Below, one piece after another: positions 26,779 to 34,841 of a stretch of DNA of 54,940 nucleotides. Both the position numbers and the translations under genes were made by a program. A model generated the notes under the pieces. It saw only the letters and a list, made by a program, of their open reading frames with translations, did no database searches and was not told where the DNA came from. Each line of letters opens with the position of its first letter. Within the stretch, counting starts at the first letter, position 1. The DNA comes from Actinomycetota bacterium (GTDB lineage: Bacteria; Actinomycetota; Acidimicrobiia; Acidimicrobiales; Acidimicrobilacustridaceae): positions 1 through 54,940 of the forward strand of contig WLMU01000002.1 of NCBI GenBank assembly GCA_009700115.1. Direction: 5' to 3'.

Positions 26779-27420
26779 ATGGCAAAGCCCCGATCTCCAA
26801 AGGGACGAGCGAAAGAAACCCTCGCCCGCCTCGACCTTGAGTATCCCGATGCGCAGTGCGAACTGGATCACCGCAATCCGTATGAACTTCTGGCAGCGAC
26901 GATCCTGTCGGCACAGTGCACCGACGTCCGGGTCAATCTGGTGACTCCCGCGTTATTCGATCGATTCCCAAGTCCTGAAGATCTCGCCGTTGCCGATCCT
27001 CTCGAGGTCGAAGAGTTAGTTCGAAGTACAGGGTTCTACAAGAACAAAGCTCGTTCTCTTATCGGTATGGCGCAAGCGTTGGTAGAGCGGTTTGGTTGCG
27101 CGGTGCCTTCTTCCATGGAAGATCTCGTCACCGTCCCCGGAGTGGGCCGCAAAACGGCAAATGTCGTTCGCAGTGTGGCTATGGATCTGCCTGGACTTCC
27201 CGTTGACACGCACGTGGGTCGGCTGTCGCTTCGGTTGGGCCTGACGACCGAAACCGATCCCGTCAAAGTCGAATACGTTCTCGACGACATGATTCCTCCC
27301 GCTGACTGGGGAAGATTCAGCCTGTTGTTGATTCTCCACGGCCGCCGAGTGTGTGCGTCGCGCAAAGCCCGATGCGTGGATTGCGTCCTTTCCGACTTCT
27401 GCCCGTCGGCATCGATCTGA
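26779..27420 (+). CDS. nth: Endonuclease III (DNA glycosylase/AP lyase)
   Basis: A 213-residue base-excision repair enzyme removing oxidised pyrimidines. The helix-hairpin-helix LVTVPGVGRKTANVV carries the catalytic Lys, and VDTHVGR the catalytic Asp. The C-terminal cysteines follow C-x6-C-x2-C-x5-C (CASRKARCVDCVLSDFC), the [4Fe-4S] loop. Length and start are standard. The divergent neighbour is mshD. Confidence 0.96.
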   Translation: MAKPRSPKGRAKETLARLDLEYPDAQCELDHRNPYELLAATILSAQCTDVRVNLVTPALFDRFPSPEDLAVADPLEVEELVRSTGFYKNKARSLIGMAQALVERFGCAVPSSMEDLVTVPGVGRKTANVVRSVAMDLPGLPVDTHVGRLSLRLGLTTETDPVKVEYVLDDMIPPADWGRFSLLLILHGRRVCASRKARCVDCVLSDFCPSASI

Positions 27421-27490
27421 GTCACGGACCTGATCGAGAGATCTGACGGTCAAATGACCTAGATCATCAGAATCTTTTGAGCACTAAGAG

Positions 27491-27624
27491 GCGCGAGATC
27501 GTCAAATTCTCGCGCTATGTTGAGTCCGTCAGGCTCCCGCCGCCTGACACGGCGACAATCATCTGGGATCCGCCGCCCAGTGTCGCCTGGACGACGCCCC
27601 CTTGTGGGGCGTCGTCATCTTTTT
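27491..27624 (+). ncRNA. Structured RNA of unknown family (three hairpins plus terminator)
   Basis: Four successive stem-loops lie between nth and hisD. H1: 27491-27498 pairs with 27508-27515, 8 pairs, 9-base loop. H2: 27528-27534 with 27542-27548, 7 pairs, 7-base loop. H3: 27551-27557 with 27581-27587, plus an inner stem 27563-27567 with 27576-27580. H4 is the terminator at 27590-27616. All stems are perfect. It could be an independent small RNA, a leader/attenuator, or the nth trailer. I recognise no Rfam family, and the 5' end is unknown (CAGAAT at 27468-27473 is a weak -10 candidate). Confidence 0.45.
27590..27624 (+). terminator. Strong intrinsic terminator
   Basis: A perfect 11-pair stem (27590-27600 with 27606-27616), loop CTTGT, followed by ATCTTTTT. 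This is a textbook rho-independent terminator 170 bases after nth and 319 bases before hisD. It separates the two transcription units and ends any RNA from the hairpin region upstream. Confidence 0.9.
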
Positions 27625-27698
27625 GCTCCAGGTTGCGATCGAGGGGCCGGTCGCTGCAGTCGTTATTGAAACTCCGGCCAGTCTGGAAGACTGCGCAC

Positions 27699-27890
27699 GT
27701 GCACAGTGAACACGCCCAACTGTCGAGCGCGACCACTTCGCTCGAAGAACTCCTTGACCGGGTGACGTCTACTGCCGAAACGGTCTTAGCTGCGGGCGAT
27801 GAATCACTGGCCTCGGATTTGTTCGAGGTCGAGCGGTCGTTACGTACTGCTCACCGGCGCTTGGTGGCTGCAGCACGTCGGGCCAACTGA
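27699..27890 (+). CDS. Small acidic/helical protein of unknown function
   Basis: A possible 63-residue protein from GTG 27699, mostly amphipathic helix (ATTSLEELLDRVTSTAET, then DLFEVERSLRTAHRRL). A GGAAG lies about 10 bases upstream. The longer in-frame ORF from 27477 would read through the hairpins and terminator and is unlikely. Codon pattern of the last ~60 codons resembles the surrounding genes. It ends 52 bases before hisD. Not recognised as any family. Confidence 0.5.
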   Translation: MHSEHAQLSSATTSLEELLDRVTSTAETVLAAGDESLASDLFEVERSLRTAHRRLVAAARRAN

Positions 27891-27928
27891 AACCGGTAAA
27901 CCTCTCCAGTTCAAGGCGGGCCGACCGC

Positions 27929-27934
27929 TAGCGT
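27929..27934 (+). promoter_or_regulatory. Putative -10 box (TAGCGT) for the hisDCBHA operon
   Basis: TAGCGT lies 8 bases before GTG 27943. The same hexamer precedes hisI and trpF. No Shine-Dalgarno is visible at the expected distance, which fits a leaderless message. Confidence 0.45.
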
Positions 27935-27942
27935 CCTATGTC

Positions 27943-29247
27943 GTGTTGAACCGAATCGATCTCCGCGGAAGGAATGGCGACGAACTCGTTGCTGAACTCC
28001 CGCGACCCGATCCGGGCGGAGAAGGTCCCACAGAAGCAGTGCGTGCGATCCTCGCCGAGGTTCGTACCGGTGGCGATGCGGCGATTCGTTCCCTGACGGA
28101 AAAATTCGATGGCGTCAACATCGCCGATTCGCGTGTCGGCCGCGAAGCGCTTCTCGAAGCACTCGCTTCGATTCCGTCGGAACTCGCGGATGCACTGACC
28201 GAAGCCGCCGAGGCGGTTCGAACCTTTCATGTTGCGCAACTTCGCGACGAACACACCGTTGTTCGCGGAGGTATCAGCGTGACCGGGCGTTCTGTTCCCG
28301 TCGATCGGGCTGGTTGCTACGTCCCAGGCGGACGTGGCGTGTACCCATCGTCGGTGCTTATGACCGTTATTCCTGCCCGTGTTGCCGGAGTTCCTGAAAT
28401 TGTCTTATGCGTGCCTCCCGATCGCGGGACCGGAAAAATCGCTCCTGCGACGCTTGCTGCGGCCGCAATTGCTGGGGCTGATGAAGTCCGAGCGATCGGA
28501 GGTGCGCAAGCGATTGCCGCAATGGCCTACGGGACCGAAACGCTCCGTCCGGTCGATGTCATCGCTGGTCCAGGTAATGCCTTCGTCGCTCTCGCAAAGC
28601 GCGAGGTTGCGGGGCTTGTTGGCGTACCAATGGCTTTCGCCGGTCCCTCTGAAATCGTCGTGATCGCCGACAAAACTGCTCCCGCTGATTTCGTGGCGAT
28701 CGACCTCATGGTTCAAGCCGAACATGGCCCCGACGGACTCGCGTGGTTGGTCACATGGGACGAAACTGTGGCCGACGCAGTCGATGCCGCGCTCGTTCGA
28801 CTTGTTGCCGAGGCCCCCCGACGTTCTGAGATTGAGTCAACATTCGCTTCGGGTGGGTTCTGCGCGCTTGTCGATTCTCCCGAAGCAGCGATTGCTGTCG
28901 TCAACCACATCGCTGCTGAACATGTCGAGATCATCACCGACGATGCAGCACGTCTCTCTGCTGGGGTTCGTCATGCCGGAGCGGTATTCCTTGGTCCGCT
29001 CGCTCCTGCATCAATTGGTGATTACGTCGCTGGTCCGAGTCACGTGTTGCCCACGTTTGGTACGGCTCGATTCGGCAGTGCCCTTACCGTTGATGACTTC
29101 ACGAAACAGGTTCATGTTGTTGAAGTGACTCGTGCCGGATTCGACGCGGCCGCTCCGGTGGTTGCGGCAATCGCCGACGCCGAAGGTTTCGCAACGCATG
29201 CTGAATCGGTGCGTCTTCGTACTCGCGCGCTCGAGGCCGAATCATGA
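27943..29247 (+). CDS. hisD: Histidinol dehydrogenase
   Basis: A 434-residue NAD- and zinc-dependent enzyme for the last two oxidations of histidine synthesis. Signature YVPGGRGVYPSSVLM, then DVIAGPGN, the zinc ligands in QAEHGPDG and the catalytic Glu-His in AAEHVEI. I chose GTG 27943 (VLNRIDLRG) because it gives the family length and lies 8 bases after a -10-like box; upstream in-frame codons overlap the small ORF region and lack family similarity. Overlaps hisC by 4 bases. Confidence 0.95.
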   Translation: MLNRIDLRGRNGDELVAELPRPDPGGEGPTEAVRAILAEVRTGGDAAIRSLTEKFDGVNIADSRVGREALLEALASIPSELADALTEAAEAVRTFHVAQLRDEHTVVRGGISVTGRSVPVDRAGCYVPGGRGVYPSSVLMTVIPARVAGVPEIVLCVPPDRGTGKIAPATLAAAAIAGADEVRAIGGAQAIAAMAYGTETLRPVDVIAGPGNAFVALAKREVAGLVGVPMAFAGPSEIVVIADKTAPADFVAIDLMVQAEHGPDGLAWLVTWDETVADAVDAALVRLVAEAPRRSEIESTFASGGFCALVDSPEAAIAVVNHIAAEHVEIITDDAARLSAGVRHAGAVFLGPLAPASIGDYVAGPSHVLPTFGTARFGSALTVDDFTKQVHVVEVTRAGFDAAAPVVAAIADAEGFATHAESVRLRTRALEAES

Positions 29248-30308
29248 TCACCCCTCGTGACGACGTTGCGCTGATGCAGGGCTACCACTCGCCTCAGGTT
29301 GACGTTGCTGTTCGTCTCAACACCAATGAAGCCCCGGATGCTCCGCCCGAGGCCTGGACCAACGCGGTCGCAAACGCTCTTGCAGGCATTGAGTGGAATC
29401 GCTATCCCGATCGCGCTGCGACGGAACTGCGCACTGCAATCGGCTCGATTCATGGCGTCGGACCGGAACAGATTTTTGTCGCCAATGGTTCGAACGAAGT
29501 GCTGCAAACAGTCATGCTCACCTTCGGGGGGTCTGGGCGCACGGCTGCTGTGTGGGAGCCCACCTACGCGCTACACAGTCACATCTCTCGAATTACCGGC
29601 ACAGCCGTCGTCGAGGGTGAGCGGGCAGAAGATTTCTCCACTGATCTCGCTGAGGTTCGGCGAGTTATCGATGCGGCGAAACCAGAAGTCAGTTTTCTGT
29701 GCTCCCCCAATAATCCAACTGGCGTTGTCGACGATGAATCGACCGTACGATCTGTTCTCGAAATGGTGACCGCCGTCGATGGCCTTCTGGTCATCGACGA
29801 GGCCTACGGGCAGTTTGCTCCCTGGTCGGCCGATGGTCTTATTGGCGACGATGTCCCGCTTGTCGTTACCAGAACATTTTCGAAAACGTGGTCGATGGCC
29901 GCGTCGCGTTTGGGTTATCTCGTCGGTCCCGAGTGGATCGTGGCGGAACTCGACAAAGTGGTGTTGCCCTATCACCTCGATGCGTTCAAACAGGCTGCGG
30001 GCACGTTGGCGCTTGCTCATGTCGATGAAATGAACGAGCGCGTGAGTCGCCTGGTCGAAGAGCGAGGGCGGTTGGTCTCGCGTCTGAGCGAACTCAATGT
30101 CGATGTGTGGCCCTCTGGCGCCAACTTCGTGCTGTTCCGACCGCGTTCGGTCGACGGTGGCGAAGTGTGGCAGCAGCTAGTGGATCGTTCTGTGCTTGTC
30201 CGTAATTGTTCGTCGTGGCCGCGCCTCGAAGGCTGTTTGCGTGTCACGATCGGTACATCCGGCGAGGACGATCTGTTCCTTTCCGCTCTTGAGGAGGCCC
30301 TCCAGTGA
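29244..30308 (+). CDS. hisC: Histidinol-phosphate aminotransferase
   Basis: A 354-residue PLP-dependent class II aminotransferase. NTNEAP near the N-terminus, SPNNPTG, VIDEAYGQF and the PLP lysine in RTFSKTWSMAASRLGY are all present. It converts imidazole acetol phosphate to histidinol phosphate. Starts in an ATGA overlap with hisD and ends in a GTGA overlap with hisB, so translation is probably coupled. An aromatic aminotransferase role is a remote alternative. Confidence 0.94.
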   Translation: MITPRDDVALMQGYHSPQVDVAVRLNTNEAPDAPPEAWTNAVANALAGIEWNRYPDRAATELRTAIGSIHGVGPEQIFVANGSNEVLQTVMLTFGGSGRTAAVWEPTYALHSHISRITGTAVVEGERAEDFSTDLAEVRRVIDAAKPEVSFLCSPNNPTGVVDDESTVRSVLEMVTAVDGLLVIDEAYGQFAPWSADGLIGDDVPLVVTRTFSKTWSMAASRLGYLVGPEWIVAELDKVVLPYHLDAFKQAAGTLALAHVDEMNERVSRLVEERGRLVSRLSELNVDVWPSGANFVLFRPRSVDGGEVWQQLVDRSVLVRNCSSWPRLEGCLRVTIGTSGEDDLFLSALEEALQ

Positions 30309-30919
30309 GTGCAACACGAACCGACGATGGTCGCCGAGCCGCAACAGTTACTCGCGCGACCTCTGAAACCTCAATCGAGATCGAGATCGATCTCGATGGT
30401 CAGGGACGGCACGAGACATCGACTGGTTTGCCGTTCTTCGATCACATGTTGGCGCAGCTTGGTCGTCACAGTGGCTTCGATCTCATTGTGCGCGCTGAAG
30501 GCGATCTCCAGATCGATGCGCACCACACCGTCGAGGACGTCGGCATCGCCGTTGGCGAGGCATTCGCTGTCGCGCTCGGAAACAAAGCCGGTATTCGTCG
30601 GTTTGCATCGAATCGAGTTCCGCTCGATGAAGCACTCGTTGACGTGGCGCTCGATCTTTCCGGTCGGCCGTTTCTTGTCTACGAGGTTGTGTTTCCTGGC
30701 GAAAAGATTCTGAGTGATCCGCCGTTCGATCCGCAACTGATCGAAGAGTTCTGGCGAGCCTTTGCCACTTCAGCGGCGCTCACATTGCATATTTCATTGG
30801 TGCGCGGAGTCAACACTCACCACATCATCGAAGCAACGTTCAAGAGCGTTGCTCGGTCACTTCGTGACGCCGTTCGCATCGAAGGTGGGGGAGTTCCCTC
30901 CACCAAGGGCGTGTTGTGA
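30305..30919 (+). CDS. hisB: Imidazoleglycerol-phosphate dehydratase
   Basis: A 204-residue monofunctional HisB, without the phosphatase domain found in enterobacteria. Manganese-binding repeats GLPFFDHMLAQLGRHSGFD and DAHHTVEDVGI are followed by the second half with FLVYEV and HISLVRGVNTHHIIEATFK. Starts at GTG in a GTGA overlap with hisC and overlaps hisH by 4 bases. Histidinol-phosphate phosphatase must be encoded elsewhere. Confidence 0.96.
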   Translation: MSATRTDDGRRAATVTRATSETSIEIEIDLDGQGRHETSTGLPFFDHMLAQLGRHSGFDLIVRAEGDLQIDAHHTVEDVGIAVGEAFAVALGNKAGIRRFASNRVPLDEALVDVALDLSGRPFLVYEVVFPGEKILSDPPFDPQLIEEFWRAFATSAALTLHISLVRGVNTHHIIEATFKSVARSLRDAVRIEGGGVPSTKGVL

Positions 30920-31554
30920 CGAACGACGATCAACCGCTTGTTGCGGTTCTTGATTACGGCATCGGAAATTTGCGTTCGGCGCAAAAAGCGTTGGAGCGCG
31001 TAGGCGCCAACGCCCAACTCACCTCCGATCATGGTTTGATCGCCGACGCCGATGCGGTTGTCCTGCCTGGCGTGGGCGCATTCGGCGCGTGTATGGCCGC
31101 GCTTCGAGATCGTGGTCTCGACGAGGTTGCGTCGGCTGCTACTGCCGATGGTCGCCCCTTCCTCGGAGTCTGTGTCGGTATGCAGATGCTGTTTGAAGGA
31201 TCAGATGAATCTCCGGGCGCAACCGGACTTGGGGTACTCCCCGGGCGACTGCGTCTTCTTCCCGACACTGTCAAGCGGCCGCAAATGCAATGGAACCTTG
31301 TCGATATCCGCCGGCCGAGCCGCCTCTTCGCCGCGATCGAAGATCCCGTCTGGATGTATTTCGTCCATTCCTACGCCGCCGATGGCGATGATCCGTCTGT
31401 CATTGCGACCTGCGACTACGGCGGTCCGGTGGCTGCAGCTATAGAGCGCGGTTCGCTTTGGGCCACGCAGTTCCATCCGGAGAAGTCGGGGACTGTTGGC
31501 CTCGAGGTTTTGCGCGGTTTTGTCGATGCTGCTCGCACAAGAGTTGGAGCATGA
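30916..31554 (+). CDS. hisH: Imidazole glycerol phosphate synthase, glutaminase subunit
   Basis: A 212-residue class I glutamine amidotransferase that feeds ammonia to HisF. DYGIGNLRSA at the N-terminus, the nucleophile Cys in FLGVCVGMQ, and the His-Glu pair in QFHPEKS complete the triad. GTG start overlaps hisB, and the stop overlaps the hisA start in ATGA. Its partner hisF lies 1.4 kb downstream, beyond a methyltransferase gene. Confidence 0.96.
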   Translation: MTNDDQPLVAVLDYGIGNLRSAQKALERVGANAQLTSDHGLIADADAVVLPGVGAFGACMAALRDRGLDEVASAATADGRPFLGVCVGMQMLFEGSDESPGATGLGVLPGRLRLLPDTVKRPQMQWNLVDIRRPSRLFAAIEDPVWMYFVHSYAADGDDPSVIATCDYGGPVAAAIERGSLWATQFHPEKSGTVGLEVLRGFVDAARTRVGA

Positions 31555-32285
31555 TGGATCTCTATCCCGCAATCGATCTTCTCGATGGTCGCGCCGTGCG
31601 CCTCTACCAGGGTGATTACGCGCGCGAGACCGTTTATAACGACGATCCCATTTCGCAGGCAAAGGAGTTCGCTGCTGCCGGCGCTCAATGGATCCATGTC
31701 GTCGATCTTGATGCTGCCCGAACTGGTGCACCACGTAATCGCGATGTCATTGCAGCAATCTGCGACGCGGTTGATGTGCCCATTCAGACTGGTGGCGGTG
31801 TTCGTAGCGAGGCAGCGGCCGATGCACTCTTTGATCTCGGTGTGACTCGGGTTGTTCTCGGCACGGCGGCTCTCGAAGATCCAGAACTCGTCCGACTGCT
31901 GGCTTCGCGTCACCCTGTTGCGGTTGGTCTCGATGCTCGCGGTCGTGAGGTTGCGGTCCGCGGTTGGGAAGAAGGCTCTGGCCAAGATCTTCTCGATGTC
32001 GCGCGCGGATTCGCCGACGCCGGAGTCGAAGCGCTCATCGTCACCGAAATTGGTCGTGATGGGACCCTTGAAGGCCCCGACCTCGACGGACTCGGCGAAG
32101 TTCTCGAGGCCACCGAGCTGCCGGTGATTGCATCAGGGGGCGTCGGTTCGTTGGCGGACATCGTCGCTCTTAATGCGCTGCGATCAGCCGGTCGGCGCCT
32201 TTCCGGCGCGATCGTGGGACGTGCGCTGTACGAGGGTGCATTCACGTTGAGCGACGCGCTGAAGTCTGTTTCAGCAAAACTCTGA
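31551..32285 (+). CDS. hisA: Phosphoribosylformimino-5-aminoimidazole carboxamide ribotide isomerase
   Basis: A 244-residue (beta/alpha)8 barrel performing the Amadori rearrangement of ProFAR. The first catalytic Asp is in YPAIDLLDGRAVRL; other landmarks are HVVDLDAA, TGGGVRS and VTEIGRDGTLEGPD. In many actinomycetes this gene is priA, which also serves tryptophan synthesis. A separate trpF exists at 39448, so a dedicated HisA is more likely here, though dual activity cannot be excluded by eye. ATG 31551 overlaps the hisH stop; ATG 31554 follows immediately. Confidence 0.93.
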   Translation: MMDLYPAIDLLDGRAVRLYQGDYARETVYNDDPISQAKEFAAAGAQWIHVVDLDAARTGAPRNRDVIAAICDAVDVPIQTGGGVRSEAAADALFDLGVTRVVLGTAALEDPELVRLLASRHPVAVGLDARGREVAVRGWEEGSGQDLLDVARGFADAGVEALIVTEIGRDGTLEGPDLDGLGEVLEATELPVIASGGVGSLADIVALNALRSAGRRLSGAIVGRALYEGAFTLSDALKSVSAKL

Positions 32286-32307
32286 CTCTCGTTCTCCGGC
32301 GCGGTCC

Positions 32308-32313
32308 TACACT
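32308..32313 (+). promoter_or_regulatory. Putative -10 box (TACACT) for the methyltransferase/hisF unit
   Basis: TACACT ends 6 bases before ATG 32320, 23 bases after the hisA stop, suggesting a second transcription start inside the his cluster. Confidence 0.4.
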
Positions 32314-32319
32314 TCGAAC

Positions 32320-32943
32320 ATGGATGCTTCCGATTGGAACGCGCGATACGACACGTCTGAACTCATTTGGAAGGGCGAACCGAATCAGTTCCTTCCCCTC
32401 GAAGTGGCTGACTTGACGCCCGGAAGTGCAGTTGACCTTGCTTGCGGTGAAGGTCGCAACGCGGTCTGGCTTGCGAAACAAGGCTGGACCGTCACTGGTG
32501 TTGATTTTTCCTCAGTGGGGGTGGAGAAGGGTCGCAAACTGGCGACGGAGAATGGGGTGGAAGCCACATGGGTCGTCGCCGACGCGACTTCATGGGAACC
32601 GCCAAGTGCTGGTTTTGATCTGGTCGCAGTGTTTTACCTGCAACTGCCTGCGGTGGAACGCCGAGCATCGATGCATACGGCGGTTCGTTCACTCGCTATT
32701 GGTGGAACATTGGTTCTGGTTGGTCACGACCTTCTTAATCTCACCGAAGGCCACGGCGGACCCCAGGACCCGACATTCCTGCTCACTGCTGAAGACATCG
32801 TCGACGATCTCACTGCAGCGGAAGTTTCTCTTGACGTCGAACTTGTTATCGAAAAGTCCGAGCGCGTCGATCGTGTCGTCGCGACTGAGGATGGCGAACG
32901 CACCGCAATCGACACGCTGGTGCGCGTGCGACGAGTGGCGTGA
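32320..32943 (+). CDS. Class I SAM-dependent methyltransferase
   Basis: A 207-residue Rossmann-fold methyltransferase resembling the TehB/thiopurine type. The SAM motif is [20 protein letters not shown] with VTGVDFS next. ADATSWEPP and [12 protein letters not shown] follow. It sits between hisA and hisF, a slot occupied by an inositol-monophosphatase-like gene in mycobacteria. A link to histidine synthesis is not evident. Ends 10 bases before hisF. Confidence 0.85.
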   Translation: MDASDWNARYDTSELIWKGEPNQFLPLEVADLTPGSAVDLACGEGRNAVWLAKQGWTVTGVDFSSVGVEKGRKLATENGVEATWVVADATSWEPPSAGFDLVAVFYLQLPAVERRASMHTAVRSLAIGGTLVLVGHDLLNLTEGHGGPQDPTFLLTAEDIVDDLTAAEVSLDVELVIEKSERVDRVVATEDGERTAIDTLVRVRRVA

Positions 32944-32953
32944 ACCTCGACCC

Positions 32954-33727
32954 ATGAAAACCGCTCGAATAATTCCTTGCCTTGATGTCACCGACGGCCG
33001 TGTCGTGAAGGGCGTAAATTTCGTGGACCTGCGCGATGCCGGAGACCCCGTTGAACTTGCCGCTCGCTACGACGCTGATGGCGCCGATGAATTGGTTTTT
33101 CTTGATATCACTGCGACCTCGGATGGCCGAGAGACGATGGTCGATGTTGTTCGACGCACTGCTGAACAGGTGTTTATTCCTTTTACGATTGGCGGCGGCA
33201 TCAGGACAGTTGATGACGCTCGCACCATGTTGCGGGCTGGCGCCGACAAAGTTTCCGTGAATAGCGCCGCTGTGGCTCGGCCTGAACTCATCAGCGAGAT
33301 CGCCGAAGTGTTTGGCAATCAGTGTGTGGTGTGTGCCATCGATGCGCGTCGTCGAGCAACCGTTGGCTCAGCCGATGAAGGCTGGGAGGTCTACGTCGCT
33401 GGTGGCCGGACCCCCACCGGCATCGATGTCATCGAATGGGCGCAACGGGCCGCGTCTCTTGGTGCAGGTGAAATTCTTCTGACCTCGATGGATCGCGACG
33501 GAACTCGCGACGGTTTCGATCTCGAACTCACTTCCGCGGTATCAGGTGCGGTGGGCGTTCCTGTTATCGCTTCAGGCGGTGTCGGAACTCTCGATCACCT
33601 CGTTGACGGCGTTGTAATTGGTGGCGCAGATGCTGTGTTAGCTGCGTCGATTTTTCATTTCGATGACCATGCAATCAGTGATGCGAAAGCGCACATGATT
33701 GCTGCTGGGGTCAATGTTCGCCCGTAG
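32954..33727 (+). CDS. hisF: Imidazole glycerol phosphate synthase, cyclase subunit
   Basis: A 257-residue (beta/alpha)8 barrel making imidazole glycerol phosphate and AICAR with HisH. The first catalytic Asp is in [16 protein letters not shown], the second in CAIDARR near residue 130; [13 protein letters not shown] and [13 protein letters not shown] are typical. ATG 32954 gives the conserved [10 protein letters not shown] start; the longer in-frame ORF overlaps the methyltransferase and is rejected. Ends 14 bases from the convergent hydrolase gene. Confidence 0.96.
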   Translation: MKTARIIPCLDVTDGRVVKGVNFVDLRDAGDPVELAARYDADGADELVFLDITATSDGRETMVDVVRRTAEQVFIPFTIGGGIRTVDDARTMLRAGADKVSVNSAAVARPELISEIAEVFGNQCVVCAIDARRRATVGSADEGWEVYVAGGRTPTGIDVIEWAQRAASLGAGEILLTSMDRDGTRDGFDLELTSAVSGAVGVPVIASGGVGTLDHLVDGVVIGGADAVLAASIFHFDDHAISDAKAHMIAAGVNVRP

Positions 33728-33741
33728 ATCGCAGCAACCGC

Positions 33742-34389
33742 TTACGTCGTTGCCTGAGACGCGATGAAGTCCACAACGAGTTTCGAAACCTTGCTGGTGC
33801 GTCCAACAAAGAAATGATCGGCGCCGGCGACCATGACGACGGTCGTGTTGGTCCACGAAGTGGTCGCTTCGATAGCCGCTGCTGGATTTCGGAATTGATC
33901 GTGTTCGGGAACGATCAGCAGTTTCGGCCTCGGGTCGTTCCCGGCTGCTGCGGTGAGTTCGTCGAGCGGAAGAATCCGCAAAGGCGGAGCGCACGCGATC
34001 CACGCAGCGATCCGGGGATCGACAATGCTCAACGACGTGTCAGCACCAAATGACCAACCCGAAACGAAAATGGGAAGCAGCGGGCACTCAGTGGTGATGG
34101 CATCAATTGCAGCGACGATGTCGATTGCTTCTCCGATGCCGAACTCATGACTGCCTTCGGAATTGCCGACTCCACGAAAGTTGAAGCGGAGAACTGCGAG
34201 CCCCGACTCGGGCAACGAGCGAAAGAGTTCGCTGGTCACGAGTGAGGCCATGTTGCCGCCCTGTTGCGGGTGGGGGTGGCAAAGCACGACAGCGGCGTGA
34301 GCCTGCGGGGGAATGGCGAGCTCGGCCTCGAGCGAAAGCCCATCGGCGGTGGTGAGTGCGAGGGGTCGGGGGGCGAAGTCGTCGGTCAC
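33742..34389 (-). CDS. Alpha/beta hydrolase, small dienelactone-hydrolase-like
   Basis: A 215-residue alpha/beta hydrolase. It has VVLCHPHPQQGGNM, NFRGVGNSEGSH, the nucleophile elbow SGWSFGAD (Ser), Asp in VPEHDQFRNP and His in AGADHFFVG. This resembles the CocE/TEX30-type small hydrolases whose substrates are mostly unknown. GTG 34389 is preceded by a -10-like TACCGT at 8 bases, overlapping the divergent groES-like promoter. Confidence 0.83.
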   Translation of the reverse strand: MTDDFAPRPLALTTADGLSLEAELAIPPQAHAAVVLCHPHPQQGGNMASLVTSELFRSLPESGLAVLRFNFRGVGNSEGSHEFGIGEAIDIVAAIDAITTECPLLPIFVSGWSFGADTSLSIVDPRIAAWIACAPPLRILPLDELTAAAGNDPRPKLLIVPEHDQFRNPAAAIEATTSWTNTTVVMVAGADHFFVGRTSKVSKLVVDFIASQATT

Positions 34390-34397
34390 GACTGGAG

Positions 34398-34407
34398 ACG
34401 GTACCGT
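34398..34407. promoter_or_regulatory. Palindromic pair of divergent -10 boxes (ACGGTACCGT)
   Basis: A perfect 10-base palindrome contains TACCGT on both strands, overlapping by two bases. The plus copy (34402-34407) is 6 bases before GTG 34414 of the GroES-like gene; the minus copy (34398-34403) is 8 bases before GTG 34389 of the hydrolase. RNA polymerase could not open both at once, so the two genes may be expressed alternately. The palindrome might instead be a regulator site. Confidence 0.45.
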
Positions 34408-34413
34408 CGTGTC

Positions 34414-34782
34414 GTGACCTCATCGCAGACCACTGATCGACTCACCGACGGCGTCGGTGTCGACGGAGAGAAACTTCCCATACAGATGCTGAACGATCGC
34501 GTTCTCGTGCATCTTGGCGGGCCCGAAGGGGAGCGACGCTCCACCGGCGGCATTCTCATCCCGGCGACCGCTCAGATCGGCAAGCGGCTCGTGTGGGCCG
34601 AAGTCATGGCCGTTGGTCCCAATGTCCGGTCAATGGAGCCAGGCGATCAGGTGCTCTTCAGCCCAGAGGATCGCTACGAGGTCGAAGTCCGGGGCGACGA
34701 CTACATCATCCTGCGTGAACGAGATGTCCACGCTGTTGCCTCCGAACGATTGTCTGAGGGCAGCACCGGGCTCTATCTGTAG
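34414..34782 (+). CDS. GroES-like (Cpn10-family) protein with C-terminal GLYL tail
   Basis: A 122-residue Cpn10-fold protein. After a ~20-residue hydrophilic extension, KLPIQMLNDRVLVHL, RRSTGGILIPATAQIGKR, AEVMAVGPNVR and VEPGDQVLF-like MEPGDQVLFSP follow the GroES pattern, ending at DYIILRERDVHAV. No groEL is nearby and it differs enough from housekeeping GroES (e.g. the mobile-loop region) to be a paralogue. The last residues, STGLYL, resemble the GQYL tails of the proteasome partners Mpa/ARC and Bpa. I believe similar tails occur in other actinobacterial paralogues, but cannot check. Probably leaderless from GTG 34414. Confidence 0.85.
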   Translation: MTSSQTTDRLTDGVGVDGEKLPIQMLNDRVLVHLGGPEGERRSTGGILIPATAQIGKRLVWAEVMAVGPNVRSMEPGDQVLFSPEDRYEVEVRGDDYIILRERDVHAVASERLSEGSTGLYL

Positions 34783-34829
34783 CCAAGCGAGTCGGGGAAA
34801 CTCCGTTCGTGAACGGTGGAACCCACCGC

Positions 34830-34835
34830 TAGCGT
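34830..34835 (+). promoter_or_regulatory. Putative -10 box (TAGCGT) for hisI-trpE
   Basis: TAGCGT ends 6 bases before ATG 34842; the same hexamer and near-identical spacing occur before trpF and hisD. Confidence 0.5.
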
Positions 34836-34841
34836 GGCGTC

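Noticed and set aside
27518-27670. Histidine-rich leader peptide for hisD attenuation
   Set aside because: The only frame there encodes Arg/Ser-rich sequence without a run of His codons, and the terminator is over 300 bases from hisD.
27477-27698. Extension of the small ORF upstream of hisD to a 137-residue protein
   Set aside because: It would read through three perfect hairpins and a terminator, with unlikely composition.
31551-32285. Calling hisA the dual-function priA
   Set aside because: A complete trpF is present at 39448-40080, so dual function is not required.
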